DNA of 11,939 bases from the NCBI GenBank assembly GCA_020434085.1, contig JAGRBM010000525.1, positions 1 through 11,939 of the forward strand, read 5' to 3'. The position numbers were made by a program, and so were the translations under genes. Below, in pieces: positions 6,374 through 11,939 of the stretch (the stretch's first letter is position 1; each line of letters begins with the position of its first letter). The stretch comes from Chrysiogenia bacterium. Its GTDB lineage: Bacteria; JAGRBM01. The notes under the pieces are model-generated. The model did no database searches, had not been told where the DNA came from, and saw only the letters and a list, made by a program, of their open reading frames with translations.

Positions 6374-7207
6374 TCAGGCCTGCGCGGTCAGCTCCGTGCG
6401 AATCACTTCCGCAGTTCTCTCCGAGAACAGCAGTGTGTTGTGTCCCATTCCCCCGAGGCTGTGATTGACGCCATACCCCTTCAGCTCGCCCGACTCGCCC
6501 GGAACGACCAGTGCATCGTCGGGTGAGTAGATGGAGACGAACTGCGTGCCTTCCACTTTTGCCGCCGCCTTCTGCAACTCCGCGAGCTCCGGGTTCTTCG
6601 GATGCAGCAGGTCCATGGCATGGCGCGGGAAGAAGGCGGCCATGCGCGTTCCGGCATAGGGCGCGGCGATGGCGACGAGCTTTCGCACGTTCGCGGCGCC
6701 GTCCATGTGCGTGATGTAGTGCATCGCCACCAGCGAACCCAGTGAGTGCGCGAGGATGTCGATGCGCTCGCATCCGGTCTCGATCTTGATGCGGTCCACC
6801 TGGCGCGAGAGCTCGGTGGCCATGTCCGCGATCGAACCGGCGGTGGTGCGGTAACTGTAGGCGGCGAAGCAGTCGAGCCCCATGGCGCGGAGCTTGGAGC
6901 GGAGTACCCAGAAATTGCCCGCGTGGCCGTAGTAGCCGTGAACGCAGAGAATGGGGTACTGGTTGTGCCCGGCAAGGCGCACCTGGGAGCCGCGCTCGAG
7001 GAACTTCATCGGCAGCGTCAGCCAGGTGAAGTAGCTGGCGGCTGCTTCCATCAGAACCACGCCGAGCCCGCGGCCCAGCGAGATGTGCGCCGCCTCGGTG
7101 GCGGGGTCGGCTTCGCGTGCGCGCTCGTACTGGCTGACCAGATACGAGACGGTGTTGACCGCGACGAAGCACAAGTAGCCGAGTAGTAGTAGTTTGATGA
7201 GCAGCAC
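6374..7207 (-). CDS. Lipase-type alpha/beta hydrolase with N-terminal membrane anchor or signal
   Basis: A 277-residue alpha/beta hydrolase of the triacylglycerol-lipase/acyltransferase type. An N-terminal hydrophobic stretch (about 2-24) acts as a signal anchor or signal peptide. The oxyanion motif CVHGYYGH is at 88-95. The nucleophile elbow is AHSLGS with Ser155, the first Gly being replaced by Ala as in some bacterial lipases. Candidate triad partners are Asp230 or Asp231 in YSPDDALV and His256 in GMGHN. The order and spacing fit a complete Ser-Asp-His triad. The start chosen is GTG at 7207, with GGGAG 9 nt upstream, because the more distal ATG at 7306 lies inside the promoter and would add a non-hydrophobic leader before the anchor. 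As first gene of the operon with the ATPases it probably acts on lipid esters at the inner membrane or in the periplasm; substrate unknown. Confidence 0.8.
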   Translation of the reverse strand: MLLIKLLLLGYLCFVAVNTVSYLVSQYERAREADPATEAAHISLGRGLGVVLMEAAASYFTWLTLPMKFLERGSQVRLAGHNQYPILCVHGYYGHAGNFWVLRSKLRAMGLDCFAAYSYRTTAGSIADMATELSRQVDRIKIETGCERIDILAHSLGSLVAMHYITHMDGAANVRKLVAIAAPYAGTRMAAFFPRHAMDLLHPKNPELAELQKAAAKVEGTQFVSIYSPDDALVVPGESGELKGYGVNHSLGGMGHNTLLFSERTAEVIRTELTAQA

Positions 7208-7277
7208 TGAATCGGGCTCCCGCTTGCGGGGCGTCCCATGCCGCGCTGTCAGGGGACTGGGGCAGGGGGCCGCAAAA

Positions 7278-7313
7278 CCGGCACAAACTATGGTTAGGGG
7301 CCTCAAAAGTCAA
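7278..7313 (-). promoter_or_regulatory. Candidate promoter of the hydrolase-ArsA operon
   Basis: On the minus strand TTGACT (7308-7313, 5 of 6 with the sigma-70 -35) is followed by exactly 17 bp and TAGTTT (7285-7290), which keeps the key first T, A and last T of the -10. The predicted start near 7278 leaves a leader of about 70 nt to the GTG at 7207. It sits in an AT-richer island between divergent genes. Confidence 0.45.
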
Positions 7314-7383
7314 CCAAAACCGGTACTTGCAGCAGATTCGGAAGTGGCTGAAGATTATGAAAGCAGGGGCCGTCCGCGCCCCC

Positions 7384-7389
7384 GGGGAG
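7384..7389 (+). promoter_or_regulatory. Ribosome-binding site supporting a TTG start
   Basis: GGGGAG lies 5 nt before the TTG at 7395, the only good Shine-Dalgarno sequence ahead of the transmembrane segment of the TPR-like protein. It is the main reason for preferring TTG over the ATG at 7290. Confidence 0.5.
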
Positions 7390-7394
7390 TGCGT

Positions 7395-7913
7395 TTGGAA
7401 AAGCAGACAGGAAAGCCCCTCAGCCGGGCCCAGCGACGCAGGATGCAGGACATCCTGGTGGGCTTTGGCGTGGTCTGCCTGCTGGTGGGTGGCGGAATCT
7501 GGCTCAAAGTAAGCGCCAATCAGAAAGTTGCCCGAAAAGAACAGGAGTGTCTGGAGTTTTTCGCCCGGGGGCTTGCAGGAAAGGCTGATGCCCCTGCCGT
7601 GGAGGCGCTGGACCGGGCAGGCGCCTGTTATGGCGACCTGCTTCGGGCAAAGCCGCTGTTTTCCCAGATGGGCTTTCGCGCGCAGGCCGCCGCCGATGTG
7701 GCTGCCTATCTGCAGGACGAATCCACCCGCGCCACGCCGGCCGAGGCCCTGACAAATGAGCGCTTCAGGGAGGGCTTTGAGGCATTTGCTGCCGGAGACC
7801 TGCCCGCCGCCGCGGCTGCCTTCGATCACCTCACGCAGCAGCCCGGTTCCATCGGCAAACTCGCAATGCAGTATCGGCGGCTGATCGCGGAACTGATGCA
7901 GATCGCGCCATGA
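7395..7913 (+). CDS. Single-span membrane protein with TPR-like C-terminus, unknown function
   Basis: From the TTG at 7395 this is a 172-residue protein: a basic N-terminus (RAQRRR at 11-16), one transmembrane helix at about 20-37, then a helical soluble part. Residues near the C-terminus (NERFREGFEAFAAGDLPAAA and following) read like a tetratricopeptide helix pair (G..A/F..GD...A...F). Positive charges before the helix put the N-terminus in the cytoplasm and the TPR-like part in the periplasm by the positive-inside rule. The start is uncertain: an in-frame ATG at 7290 would add 35 residues, but it lacks a ribosome-binding site, overlaps the divergent promoter, and its first 25 codons have mostly A/T third positions unlike the rest. 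TTG 7395 has GGGGAG 5 nt upstream. It is divergent from the hydrolase-ArsA operon and 87 nt before a diguanylate cyclase gene. I do not recognise the family. Confidence 0.65.
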   Translation: MEKQTGKPLSRAQRRRMQDILVGFGVVCLLVGGGIWLKVSANQKVARKEQECLEFFARGLAGKADAPAVEALDRAGACYGDLLRAKPLFSQMGFRAQAAADVAAYLQDESTRATPAEALTNERFREGFEAFAAGDLPAAAAAFDHLTQQPGSIGKLAMQYRRLIAELMQIAP

Positions 7914-7924
7914 CGCATTCGGCC

Positions 7925-7953
7925 TTGTCAGGGGCGCGGGTGTTTAGTAAGAA
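7925..7953 (+). promoter_or_regulatory. Candidate promoter of the diguanylate cyclase gene
   Basis: TTGTCA (7925-7930, 5 of 6 with the -35) is followed by a 17-bp spacer and TAAGAA (7948-7953), a weak -10. It lies just after the upstream stop codon and about 50 nt before the chosen ATG, so the regulator gene may be expressed independently. The match is suggestive only. Confidence 0.35.
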
Positions 7954-8000
7954 GTTCACGGAAATAACTGAAATGATTGGCGGTTTTTGTTCACGCGGCC

Positions 8001-8918
8001 ATGGATACGACGGTCCTCATCATCGATGACTCCGAGAGCGTTCGCAATCGAGTGCAGCGCGCCCTCAGCGAGAAGCAGGTTTTCTCCCGCTTCCTGCTGG
8101 CCGGTGACGGCGTCGAGGGATTCAAGCTCCTGCTCGGCAACCGCGTCGACCTCGTTTTGTGCGACATCATCATGCCCGGCATCGATGGTTTTCGCTTCCT
8201 GAGTCTCATCCAGAGCAAGCCCGAATACGCCGACGTGCCGGTCATCATGCTTACCGGTCAGGAAGACGTACGCGCGAAGGTAAAGGGCCTGGAACTGGGT
8301 GCCTCCGATTACCTGACCAAACCCTTCCACGACGAAGAACTCGTTGCGCGTGTGAAGGTGCACCTGAAGATCAAGGCCCTGCAGGACGAGCTGCGCGAGA
8401 AGAACGTGCGCCTCGAAGAACTCTCCAACACCGATGGGCTCACCAAGATCACCAACCGTCGCCACTTCATGGAAGTCTTCGAACTCGAATTCATGCGCGC
8501 CGAGCGCTACCAGGCGGCGATGACCTACGTGATGATCGACCTGGATCATTTCAAGCGAATCAACGACCAGTACGGGCACCTGGTGGGCGATCGCGCCCTG
8601 ATTGCGTGCGCCAACGTCCTGCGGGAGGGGCTGCGTGCCCACGATGTGGTCGCGCGCTATGGCGGCGAGGAGTTTGCGTTGCTATTGCCCGAAACCGACC
8701 TGGCAGGCGCAAAGGTCGTGGCCGAGCGCTACCGCCGGCGCATCGAAGACACGACCATCACCGTGGGCGAGCACAGCATCAACCTGACCGCCAGCCTCGG
8801 CGTGTCCTGCTGTCCGCACGAGCAGGTCAATTCCATCGACGACCTGATCCGCCTTGCCGACGACGCGCTCTATGTGGCCAAGCAGGAAGGCCGCAACCGC
8901 GTCGTTTTTGCTGAATAG
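8001..8918 (+). CDS. Response regulator diguanylate cyclase (REC-GGDEF, PleD-like)
   Basis: A 305-residue cytosolic regulator that should make cyclic-di-GMP from two GTP when phosphorylated. The REC domain (about 4-120) has the acidic pair Asp9-Asp10, phosphoacceptor Asp55 in LCDIIMPG, Thr85 and Lys107 in LTKPF. A short charged coiled-coil linker (about 122-142) leads to a GGDEF domain with the usual DGLTKITNRR entry, metal-binding Asp180 in MIDLDHFK, and the active variant GGEEF at 221-225. The product-inhibition I-site RxxD is intact (Arg212 to Asp215, five residues before GGEEF), so feedback inhibition is expected. Unlike Caulobacter PleD it has a single REC domain. The start ATG 8001 lacks a clear Shine-Dalgarno sequence; an in-frame TTG at 7977 would add eight residues but is no better supported. 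No cognate histidine kinase is in the window. Confidence 0.95.
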   Translation: MDTTVLIIDDSESVRNRVQRALSEKQVFSRFLLAGDGVEGFKLLLGNRVDLVLCDIIMPGIDGFRFLSLIQSKPEYADVPVIMLTGQEDVRAKVKGLELGASDYLTKPFHDEELVARVKVHLKIKALQDELREKNVRLEELSNTDGLTKITNRRHFMEVFELEFMRAERYQAAMTYVMIDLDHFKRINDQYGHLVGDRALIACANVLREGLRAHDVVARYGGEEFALLLPETDLAGAKVVAERYRRRIEDTTITVGEHSINLTASLGVSCCPHEQVNSIDDLIRLADDALYVAKQEGRNRVVFAE

Positions 8919-8933
8919 AGATTTCCGGAAAAA

Positions 8934-9377
8934 TTAAGGGACCGGGCAGGCGCCCGGCGTCATGGCGAAGGTTCCAGATTCACGATCGCTGTTCCACCAC
9001 TCGCCGCCACCGCCGCCCTCGGAGATGGCGCCGTTCATTGCAAAAGAGCCCGGCGTGCCTGCGCCCCATACAGAGAGCGCGCCGAAGTCGACCGGAGCCT
9101 GTGAGGCGGACGAAGCCGGATAGACGGTGCCCACCAGCTTGAGCGTGCCCGCCGAGCAGAGCGAGCTGGGCACGTCGCCGCTGTCGAGAATGATCAGCAT
9201 CCCGGTGAGCCCGCCGCCGCTGAGGGTGACATCGCTGGGGCCGCCGGCGCATTCGCCCGAAAAGCTCATGCACCAGGGGCCGTCGTAGCGCGCGGTGGGG
9301 TAGGCCGGGCCGCTTCCGCAAGCGCAGATACCGGCCACGCACAGGGCCAGTCCGATCAATTGGCGTGCTGATTTCAT
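8934..9377 (-). CDS. Small Gly-rich predicted lipoprotein, unknown function
   Basis: A 147-residue exported protein. The first 19 residues (basic MKSAR, then LIGLALCVAGICA) form a lipoprotein-type signal peptide with Cys20 as the likely lipid-anchored residue; the box ICAC is less typical than LxxC because Cys occupies the -2 position, so anchoring is probable rather than certain. The mature part is rich in Gly, Ser and alternating hydrophobic residues, with repeated short G-x-W/F-x-hydrophobic patterns, suggesting a small beta-barrel or sandwich. It has four Cys after Cys20 that could pair in the oxidising envelope. The ATG at 9377 has GGGGAG 4 nt upstream; a longer reading to 9458 would put 27 uncharacteristic residues before the signal peptide. 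It converges on the cyclase gene with a 15-nt gap holding the palindrome TTTCCGGAAA. Confidence 0.65.
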   Translation of the reverse strand: MKSARQLIGLALCVAGICACGSGPAYPTARYDGPWCMSFSGECAGGPSDVTLSGGGLTGMLIILDSGDVPSSLCSAGTLKLVGTVYPASSASQAPVDFGALSVWGAGTPGSFAMNGAISEGGGGGEWWNSDRESGTFAMTPGACPVP

Positions 9378-9402
9378 GGATCTCCCCGGCGGCCCGCATG
9401 AT

Positions 9403-9436
9403 GGCGGGCGGGCCCTAGAAGAGCCCACCGCCCGCC
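9403..9436. repeat. GC-rich inverted repeat in the divergent intergenic region
   Basis: GGCGGGCGG (9403-9411) and CCGCCCGCC (9428-9436) are perfect inverted copies separated by 16 nt. No T-run follows on either strand, so it is not a standard terminator. It lies between the divergent lipoprotein and secreted-protein genes and overlaps the candidate minus-strand promoter. It could be a regulatory hairpin or chance in GC-rich DNA. Confidence 0.45.
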
Positions 9437-9445
9437 CTTCGTCAA
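9410..9445 (-). promoter_or_regulatory. Candidate promoter of the small lipoprotein gene
   Basis: On the minus strand TTGACG (9440-9445, 5 of 6 with the -35) and TCTTCT (9417-9422, weak -10) are separated by 17 bp, with a predicted start about 33 nt before the ATG. A GC-rich inverted repeat overlaps it. Tentative. Confidence 0.33.
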
Positions 9446-9527
9446 TGGCCTTGGGCAACGGGCCCGCTCCGTGGCATCCTAAGGGACTTCAGGAAACCTG
9501 GCGGGCGCAGGGGCAAGGAAGGCAGCG

Positions 9528-10547
9528 ATGCTGCAAACAACACGAAATCGAGCCATGGCCGCGTTCCTTGGTTGCGCGCTCCTGTTGAGCGGAGCGGTAT
9601 TGGCACACGCAGCCACCATTCGCGTCGAGGGCGTCACCATGACGCCGCCGCCGGGATGGCGCACCTCCCGCGGCGCCGCGAGCGATGGCAAGCTCGGTGA
9701 ACTGCTTGAGCCCACCTCCATCGCAGATGGAGAGGAATCCTTTGTCATCTGGAGCGAACCGCTGCAGGCGGGGGACCTTGAAACCACGGCCCGGTATCTC
9801 CAGAAGCAGATGGAGGAAAAGCGGCCCCAGTCTTCATCCGTCGATGAGCTGCGGCTCTTCCATCTTGGAAAGCGTCCGGGCATTCGGGCCGAGCTTGTCG
9901 GCACCGACCCCTGGGGCGGTGAGCCCGCGCGGGTGATCTACTGGGTGGTTGCAAAAAGCCCCACCAGCGCGGTGGTATTGCGCGCCGTGTTGCTCAACAC
10001 GCGCTATGCGGCTTTCGCCGCCGCGCTGGAGAGTTTCGTGCGTTCCTGGAAATTCGATGGGCCCTATACCGGCCCCAGGGTGGTGCTCTCGTCCGATCGC
10101 CCGGCGGCGCCGGCGTATGAAGATGATGTCTGGCACGAAGGAATGGCCAGCGAGGATTCGGCGCCATCGGGCGCCTGGGAAAGTGAAGAAATCGATTCGG
10201 GTGTGGACGTCCAGATCTCCGAGGCCACGATTCCCGATGATCCCTACGATGTTGCGCTGCCCATTGAAGAGGGGGCGCTGCGCGGCGGCTTTTGCTACGG
10301 GGAGGGTTACACCGCCGAGGAAAGCATCCAGTTTGACGGGAAGGGACAGTGGGCCAGGCACGCGGGCGCGCCTCCGGAGAAGTTTTCCCTGAGCGGGGTG
10401 CCGCCCGAAGATTCGGGCTTCTACAAGGTGCAGGGAACCGCGCTGTTGCTGCGCTCGCACCTGGGGCAGGAAACCCGCTGCAGCTCCCCGCGGAGCGGAA
10501 TTCTGCGTTGCAGCGGCAAGGAATACGACCGCGCATTGTGCCGCTGA
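9528..10547 (+). CDS. Secreted protein with C-terminal cysteine ladder, unknown function
   Basis: A 339-residue exported protein. The signal peptide covers about 1-28 (LLLSGAVLAHA, cleavage near Ala28-Ala29). Residues about 29-175 read as an alpha/beta domain opening IRVEGVTMTPPPGW and closing with an amphipathic helix AAALESFVRSWKF, a layout reminiscent of PsbP/DcrB-like envelope proteins, but this is a resemblance only. An acidic, low-complexity linker (about 180-245) follows. The C-terminal domain has four cysteines, Cys256, Cys318, Cys328 and Cys338, the last three exactly 10 residues apart, with Cys338 next to the end; disulfides are likely. The ATG has AAGGAAGG about 5 nt upstream. It is divergent from the small lipoprotein and upstream of the HEAT-like lipoproteins. 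I cannot name the function. Confidence 0.72.
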   Translation: MLQTTRNRAMAAFLGCALLLSGAVLAHAATIRVEGVTMTPPPGWRTSRGAASDGKLGELLEPTSIADGEESFVIWSEPLQAGDLETTARYLQKQMEEKRPQSSSVDELRLFHLGKRPGIRAELVGTDPWGGEPARVIYWVVAKSPTSAVVLRAVLLNTRYAAFAAALESFVRSWKFDGPYTGPRVVLSSDRPAAPAYEDDVWHEGMASEDSAPSGAWESEEIDSGVDVQISEATIPDDPYDVALPIEEGALRGGFCYGEGYTAEESIQFDGKGQWARHAGAPPEKFSLSGVPPEDSGFYKVQGTALLLRSHLGQETRCSSPRSGILRCSGKEYDRALCR

Positions 10548-10588
10548 ACGGGAATTGGGCCCGGTGGCTGGGCTTGCGCTGAATGCCG

Positions 10589-10604
10589 TGGTACACTCCG
10601 AGCT
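10589..10604 (+). promoter_or_regulatory. Candidate extended -10 promoter of the lipoprotein pair
   Basis: TG followed by one base and TACACT (10592-10597) forms an extended -10 element; the -35 position is weak, as allowed for this class. The start would be near 10604, downstream of the ATG at 10583 and 36 nt before the TTG at 10640, which supports the shorter reading of the next gene. Confidence 0.35.
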
Positions 10605-10627
10605 TCAGCTTGAGGCGAATTGTTTCT

Positions 10628-10632
10628 GGGGA
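10628..10632 (+). promoter_or_regulatory. Ribosome-binding site supporting a TTG start
   Basis: GGGGA lies 7 nt before the TTG at 10640. The upstream ATG at 10583 has no comparable sequence, so this site decides the start of the first HEAT-like lipoprotein. Confidence 0.45.
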
Positions 10633-10639
10633 TAGGGAA

Positions 10640-11176
10640 TTGGCCGGATTTTTCAGGGGTCTCGGGGGCAGGCTGCTCGTTGTGCTTTGCGCACTGAGTC
10701 TTGTCTCCTGTGCGAGCGTCATCGAGGACATTCGCAAGGCGCAGGACGCCGGCGATACCCACAAACTCAGAAAATTTCTTGAAGACGAGCGTTCCTTCGT
10801 GCGCGAGCGCACGTTGCGCGCATTCGAACACACTGGCGCGCCAACCATTGTGGAAGATGAGAAGTTTGTAAAGGACTTCCTTATCGCCTGCCTGACCGAC
10901 CCCGCTGAAAAACCCTGGGTTAAAAAAGAGTGCGCCATCACCATTGCGACCTGGCGGATGGAGCAGGCGGTCGACGATCTGGCCGATGGCTATGCAGCCA
11001 TGGACGATGCCGACGCGCGATTCTGGATGCTGGTCGCGCTCTCCACTTTTGAGGGCGCGCGCATCCGAAGCGTGTTGCAGAGCGCCACCGACGATCCCGA
11101 TTTTTATGTGTCCGCGCTTGCGCGCCAGCTCGTGATTGAGGGCAAAGCCATGAGCATTCCCTCAATCCAGCCATAG
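10640..11176 (+). CDS. HEAT-like repeat lipoprotein (first of a pair)
   Basis: A 178-residue predicted lipoprotein. The signal peptide MAGFFRGLGGR-LLVVLCALS ends in the lipobox LVSC with Cys24 as the acylation site. The mature part is almost all alpha-helical: successive helix pairs such as DTHKLRKFLED, SFVRERTLRAFEH, WVKKECAITIATWR and ARFWMLVALSTFE carry the charged/hydrophobic pattern of HEAT or PBS-lyase-type repeats, which usually mediate protein binding. The start chosen is TTG at 10640, with GGGGA 7 nt upstream and a normal-length signal peptide; an ATG at 10583 is in frame but has no good ribosome-binding site and would place 19 extra residues before it. Nine nt separate its stop from the next, related lipoprotein, so the two are probably co-transcribed. 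Role unknown, likely structural or scaffold at the envelope. Confidence 0.7.
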   Translation: MAGFFRGLGGRLLVVLCALSLVSCASVIEDIRKAQDAGDTHKLRKFLEDERSFVRERTLRAFEHTGAPTIVEDEKFVKDFLIACLTDPAEKPWVKKECAITIATWRMEQAVDDLADGYAAMDDADARFWMLVALSTFEGARIRSVLQSATDDPDFYVSALARQLVIEGKAMSIPSIQP

Positions 11177-11185
11177 GGCGCGCCC

Positions 11186-11939
11186 ATGCTGTACAGAATT
11201 TCCAAATTTCGCGGCCTGATCCTGCCGGGACTGCTGTGCATCTTTGCGCTGGGGGCGGGCTGCACCAAGCCCGAGACCTTCCTGGAGCGCATCGACCTGC
11301 CCACTGAAGAAGAGCGCGTGAAGGCCATGTTTGAGGCGGCCGAGTTCGCGTCCAAGGCCAAGAACAAGGAGCCGTTGCGCTGCTATGCGCTCGAGTCCAT
11401 CGGCAAGATGCGCACGCGCGACTCCGAGGTGATCGAGAAGATCGCCGTCATTCTCAAGGACACCAGCGCGCCGACCTCCGTGCGCCAGTGGGCGGCCTGG
11501 GCGCTCGGCGAATCCCGCACGGACCTGGCTTACCAGCAGATCGTCGGCACCATGGACATCCAGATGGATGAGGCGGTGGCCTATTACGCGCTCGATGCGC
11601 TGGGGAAACTTTTCCCGCTCAAGGTCCGCGGCGACGAAGACGTCGAGCGCGTGACCGAACAGCTCAACTCGCTTGCCGCCAAACAGTCGAAGACCCTGCC
11701 GCGCATCTACCATGTCGTGCTGCAGCGCATCGCCTCGCTGCCGGTGCTGGTGCGCGTGATGGACAAGGCCATTGCGCCGATGAAGGGCGGCGGTGACAGG
11801 GACCGTTTGCTCAAGGCCTACAACGCCGCCTTTGCGGTGCTCAACTACATGCACCTGCATCAGAAGGAACTCACGGCCGACCTGGCGGCCAACCGCACCA
11901 TGCTGACCGATGCCTTCGACCATGCGCTGGACGGGCTCG
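11186..11939 (+). CDS. HEAT-like repeat lipoprotein, partial at the window edge (second of a pair)
   Basis: The reading frame opens at ATG 11186 and is still open at the window end, giving 251 residues of an incomplete protein. The N-terminus is a lipoprotein signal (basic MLYRISKFR, hydrophobic LILPGLLCIFALGAG, Cys26); Gly at -3 of the lipobox is atypical but tolerated. The mature part is helical with repeats of HEAT/PBS-lyase type, for example EPLRCYALESIGKMR, SVRQWAAWALGESRTDLA and DEAVAYYALDALGKLF, each a helix pair with the usual A-L-G turn. It starts 9 nt after the preceding lipoprotein gene, with a weak AGGGCG 5-6 nt before the ATG, so translation may depend on coupling. The C-terminus is unknown. 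Function is probably protein binding at a membrane. Confidence 0.78.
   Translation, partial: MLYRISKFRGLILPGLLCIFALGAGCTKPETFLERIDLPTEEERVKAMFEAAEFASKAKNKEPLRCYALESIGKMRTRDSEVIEKIAVILKDTSAPTSVRQWAAWALGESRTDLAYQQIVGTMDIQMDEAVAYYALDALGKLFPLKVRGDEDVERVTEQLNSLAAKQSKTLPRIYHVVLQRIASLPVLVRVMDKAIAPMKGGGDRDRLLKAYNAAFAVLNYMHLHQKELTADLAANRTMLTDAFDHALDGL

Noticed and set aside
6330-7829. A 499-codon minus-strand open frame across the hydrolase gene and the divergent gene
   Set aside because: Its translation is Arg/Gly/His-rich without recognisable domains, and it crosses two well-supported genes and a promoter region in another frame.
8919-8933. Bidirectional terminator in the convergent gap
   Set aside because: The palindrome TTTCCGGAAA has no loop and too short a stem to act as a rho-independent terminator.

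Overview
The window looks like a piece of chromosome from a high-GC Gram-negative bacterium. It encodes two outer-membrane porins with signal peptides and a C-terminal Phe, and three probable lipoproteins. Codon third positions are strongly G/C, start codons include GTG and TTG, and intergenic gaps are short. The mix of paired ArsA-type ATPases, tandem HEAT-like lipoproteins and a PleD-type regulator would fit a 'deltaproteobacterial'-type lineage (Myxococcota, Bdellovibrionota and relatives), but this placement is only an inference. No rRNA, tRNA, CRISPR array, insertion sequence or prophage gene is visible.

The left part (1-4140) is read on the minus strand. Transcription first passes a phosphate-selective-type porin (2529-3827), then a terminator, then a second paralogous porin (1021-2385), then a related terminator, then a ferritin-like diiron protein (11-871). 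The first porin has a recognisable Pho-box-like direct repeat at the right distance from a -10 element. The diiron gene has its own promoter with an 18-bp near-palindrome lying in the spacer and -10, which looks like a repressor operator.

The middle part (4112-7313), also minus strand, appears to be one operon: a membrane-anchored or secreted alpha/beta-hydrolase (lipase type), then two ArsA/Get3-type ATPases joined by an ATGA overlap, then a strong terminator. One ATPase has the complete deviant P-loop and the other has Pro in place of the signature Lys, so an asymmetric heterodimer is likely. Neither has arsenic-binding or Get3 zinc cysteines. Divergently from the same control region runs a small single-span membrane protein with a TPR-like C-terminus, followed by a REC-GGDEF diguanylate cyclase with an intact inhibitory site.

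The right part (8934-11939) holds envelope proteins of unknown function: a small Cys-anchored lipoprotein on the minus strand, a secreted protein with an evenly spaced C-terminal cysteine ladder, and two adjacent HEAT-like lipoproteins. The last of these runs off the window.

The most interesting points are the Pho-box porin promoter, the operator inside the diiron-gene promoter, the hydrolase/asymmetric-ArsA operon with a divergent TM-TPR protein, and the uncharacterised lipoprotein cluster.
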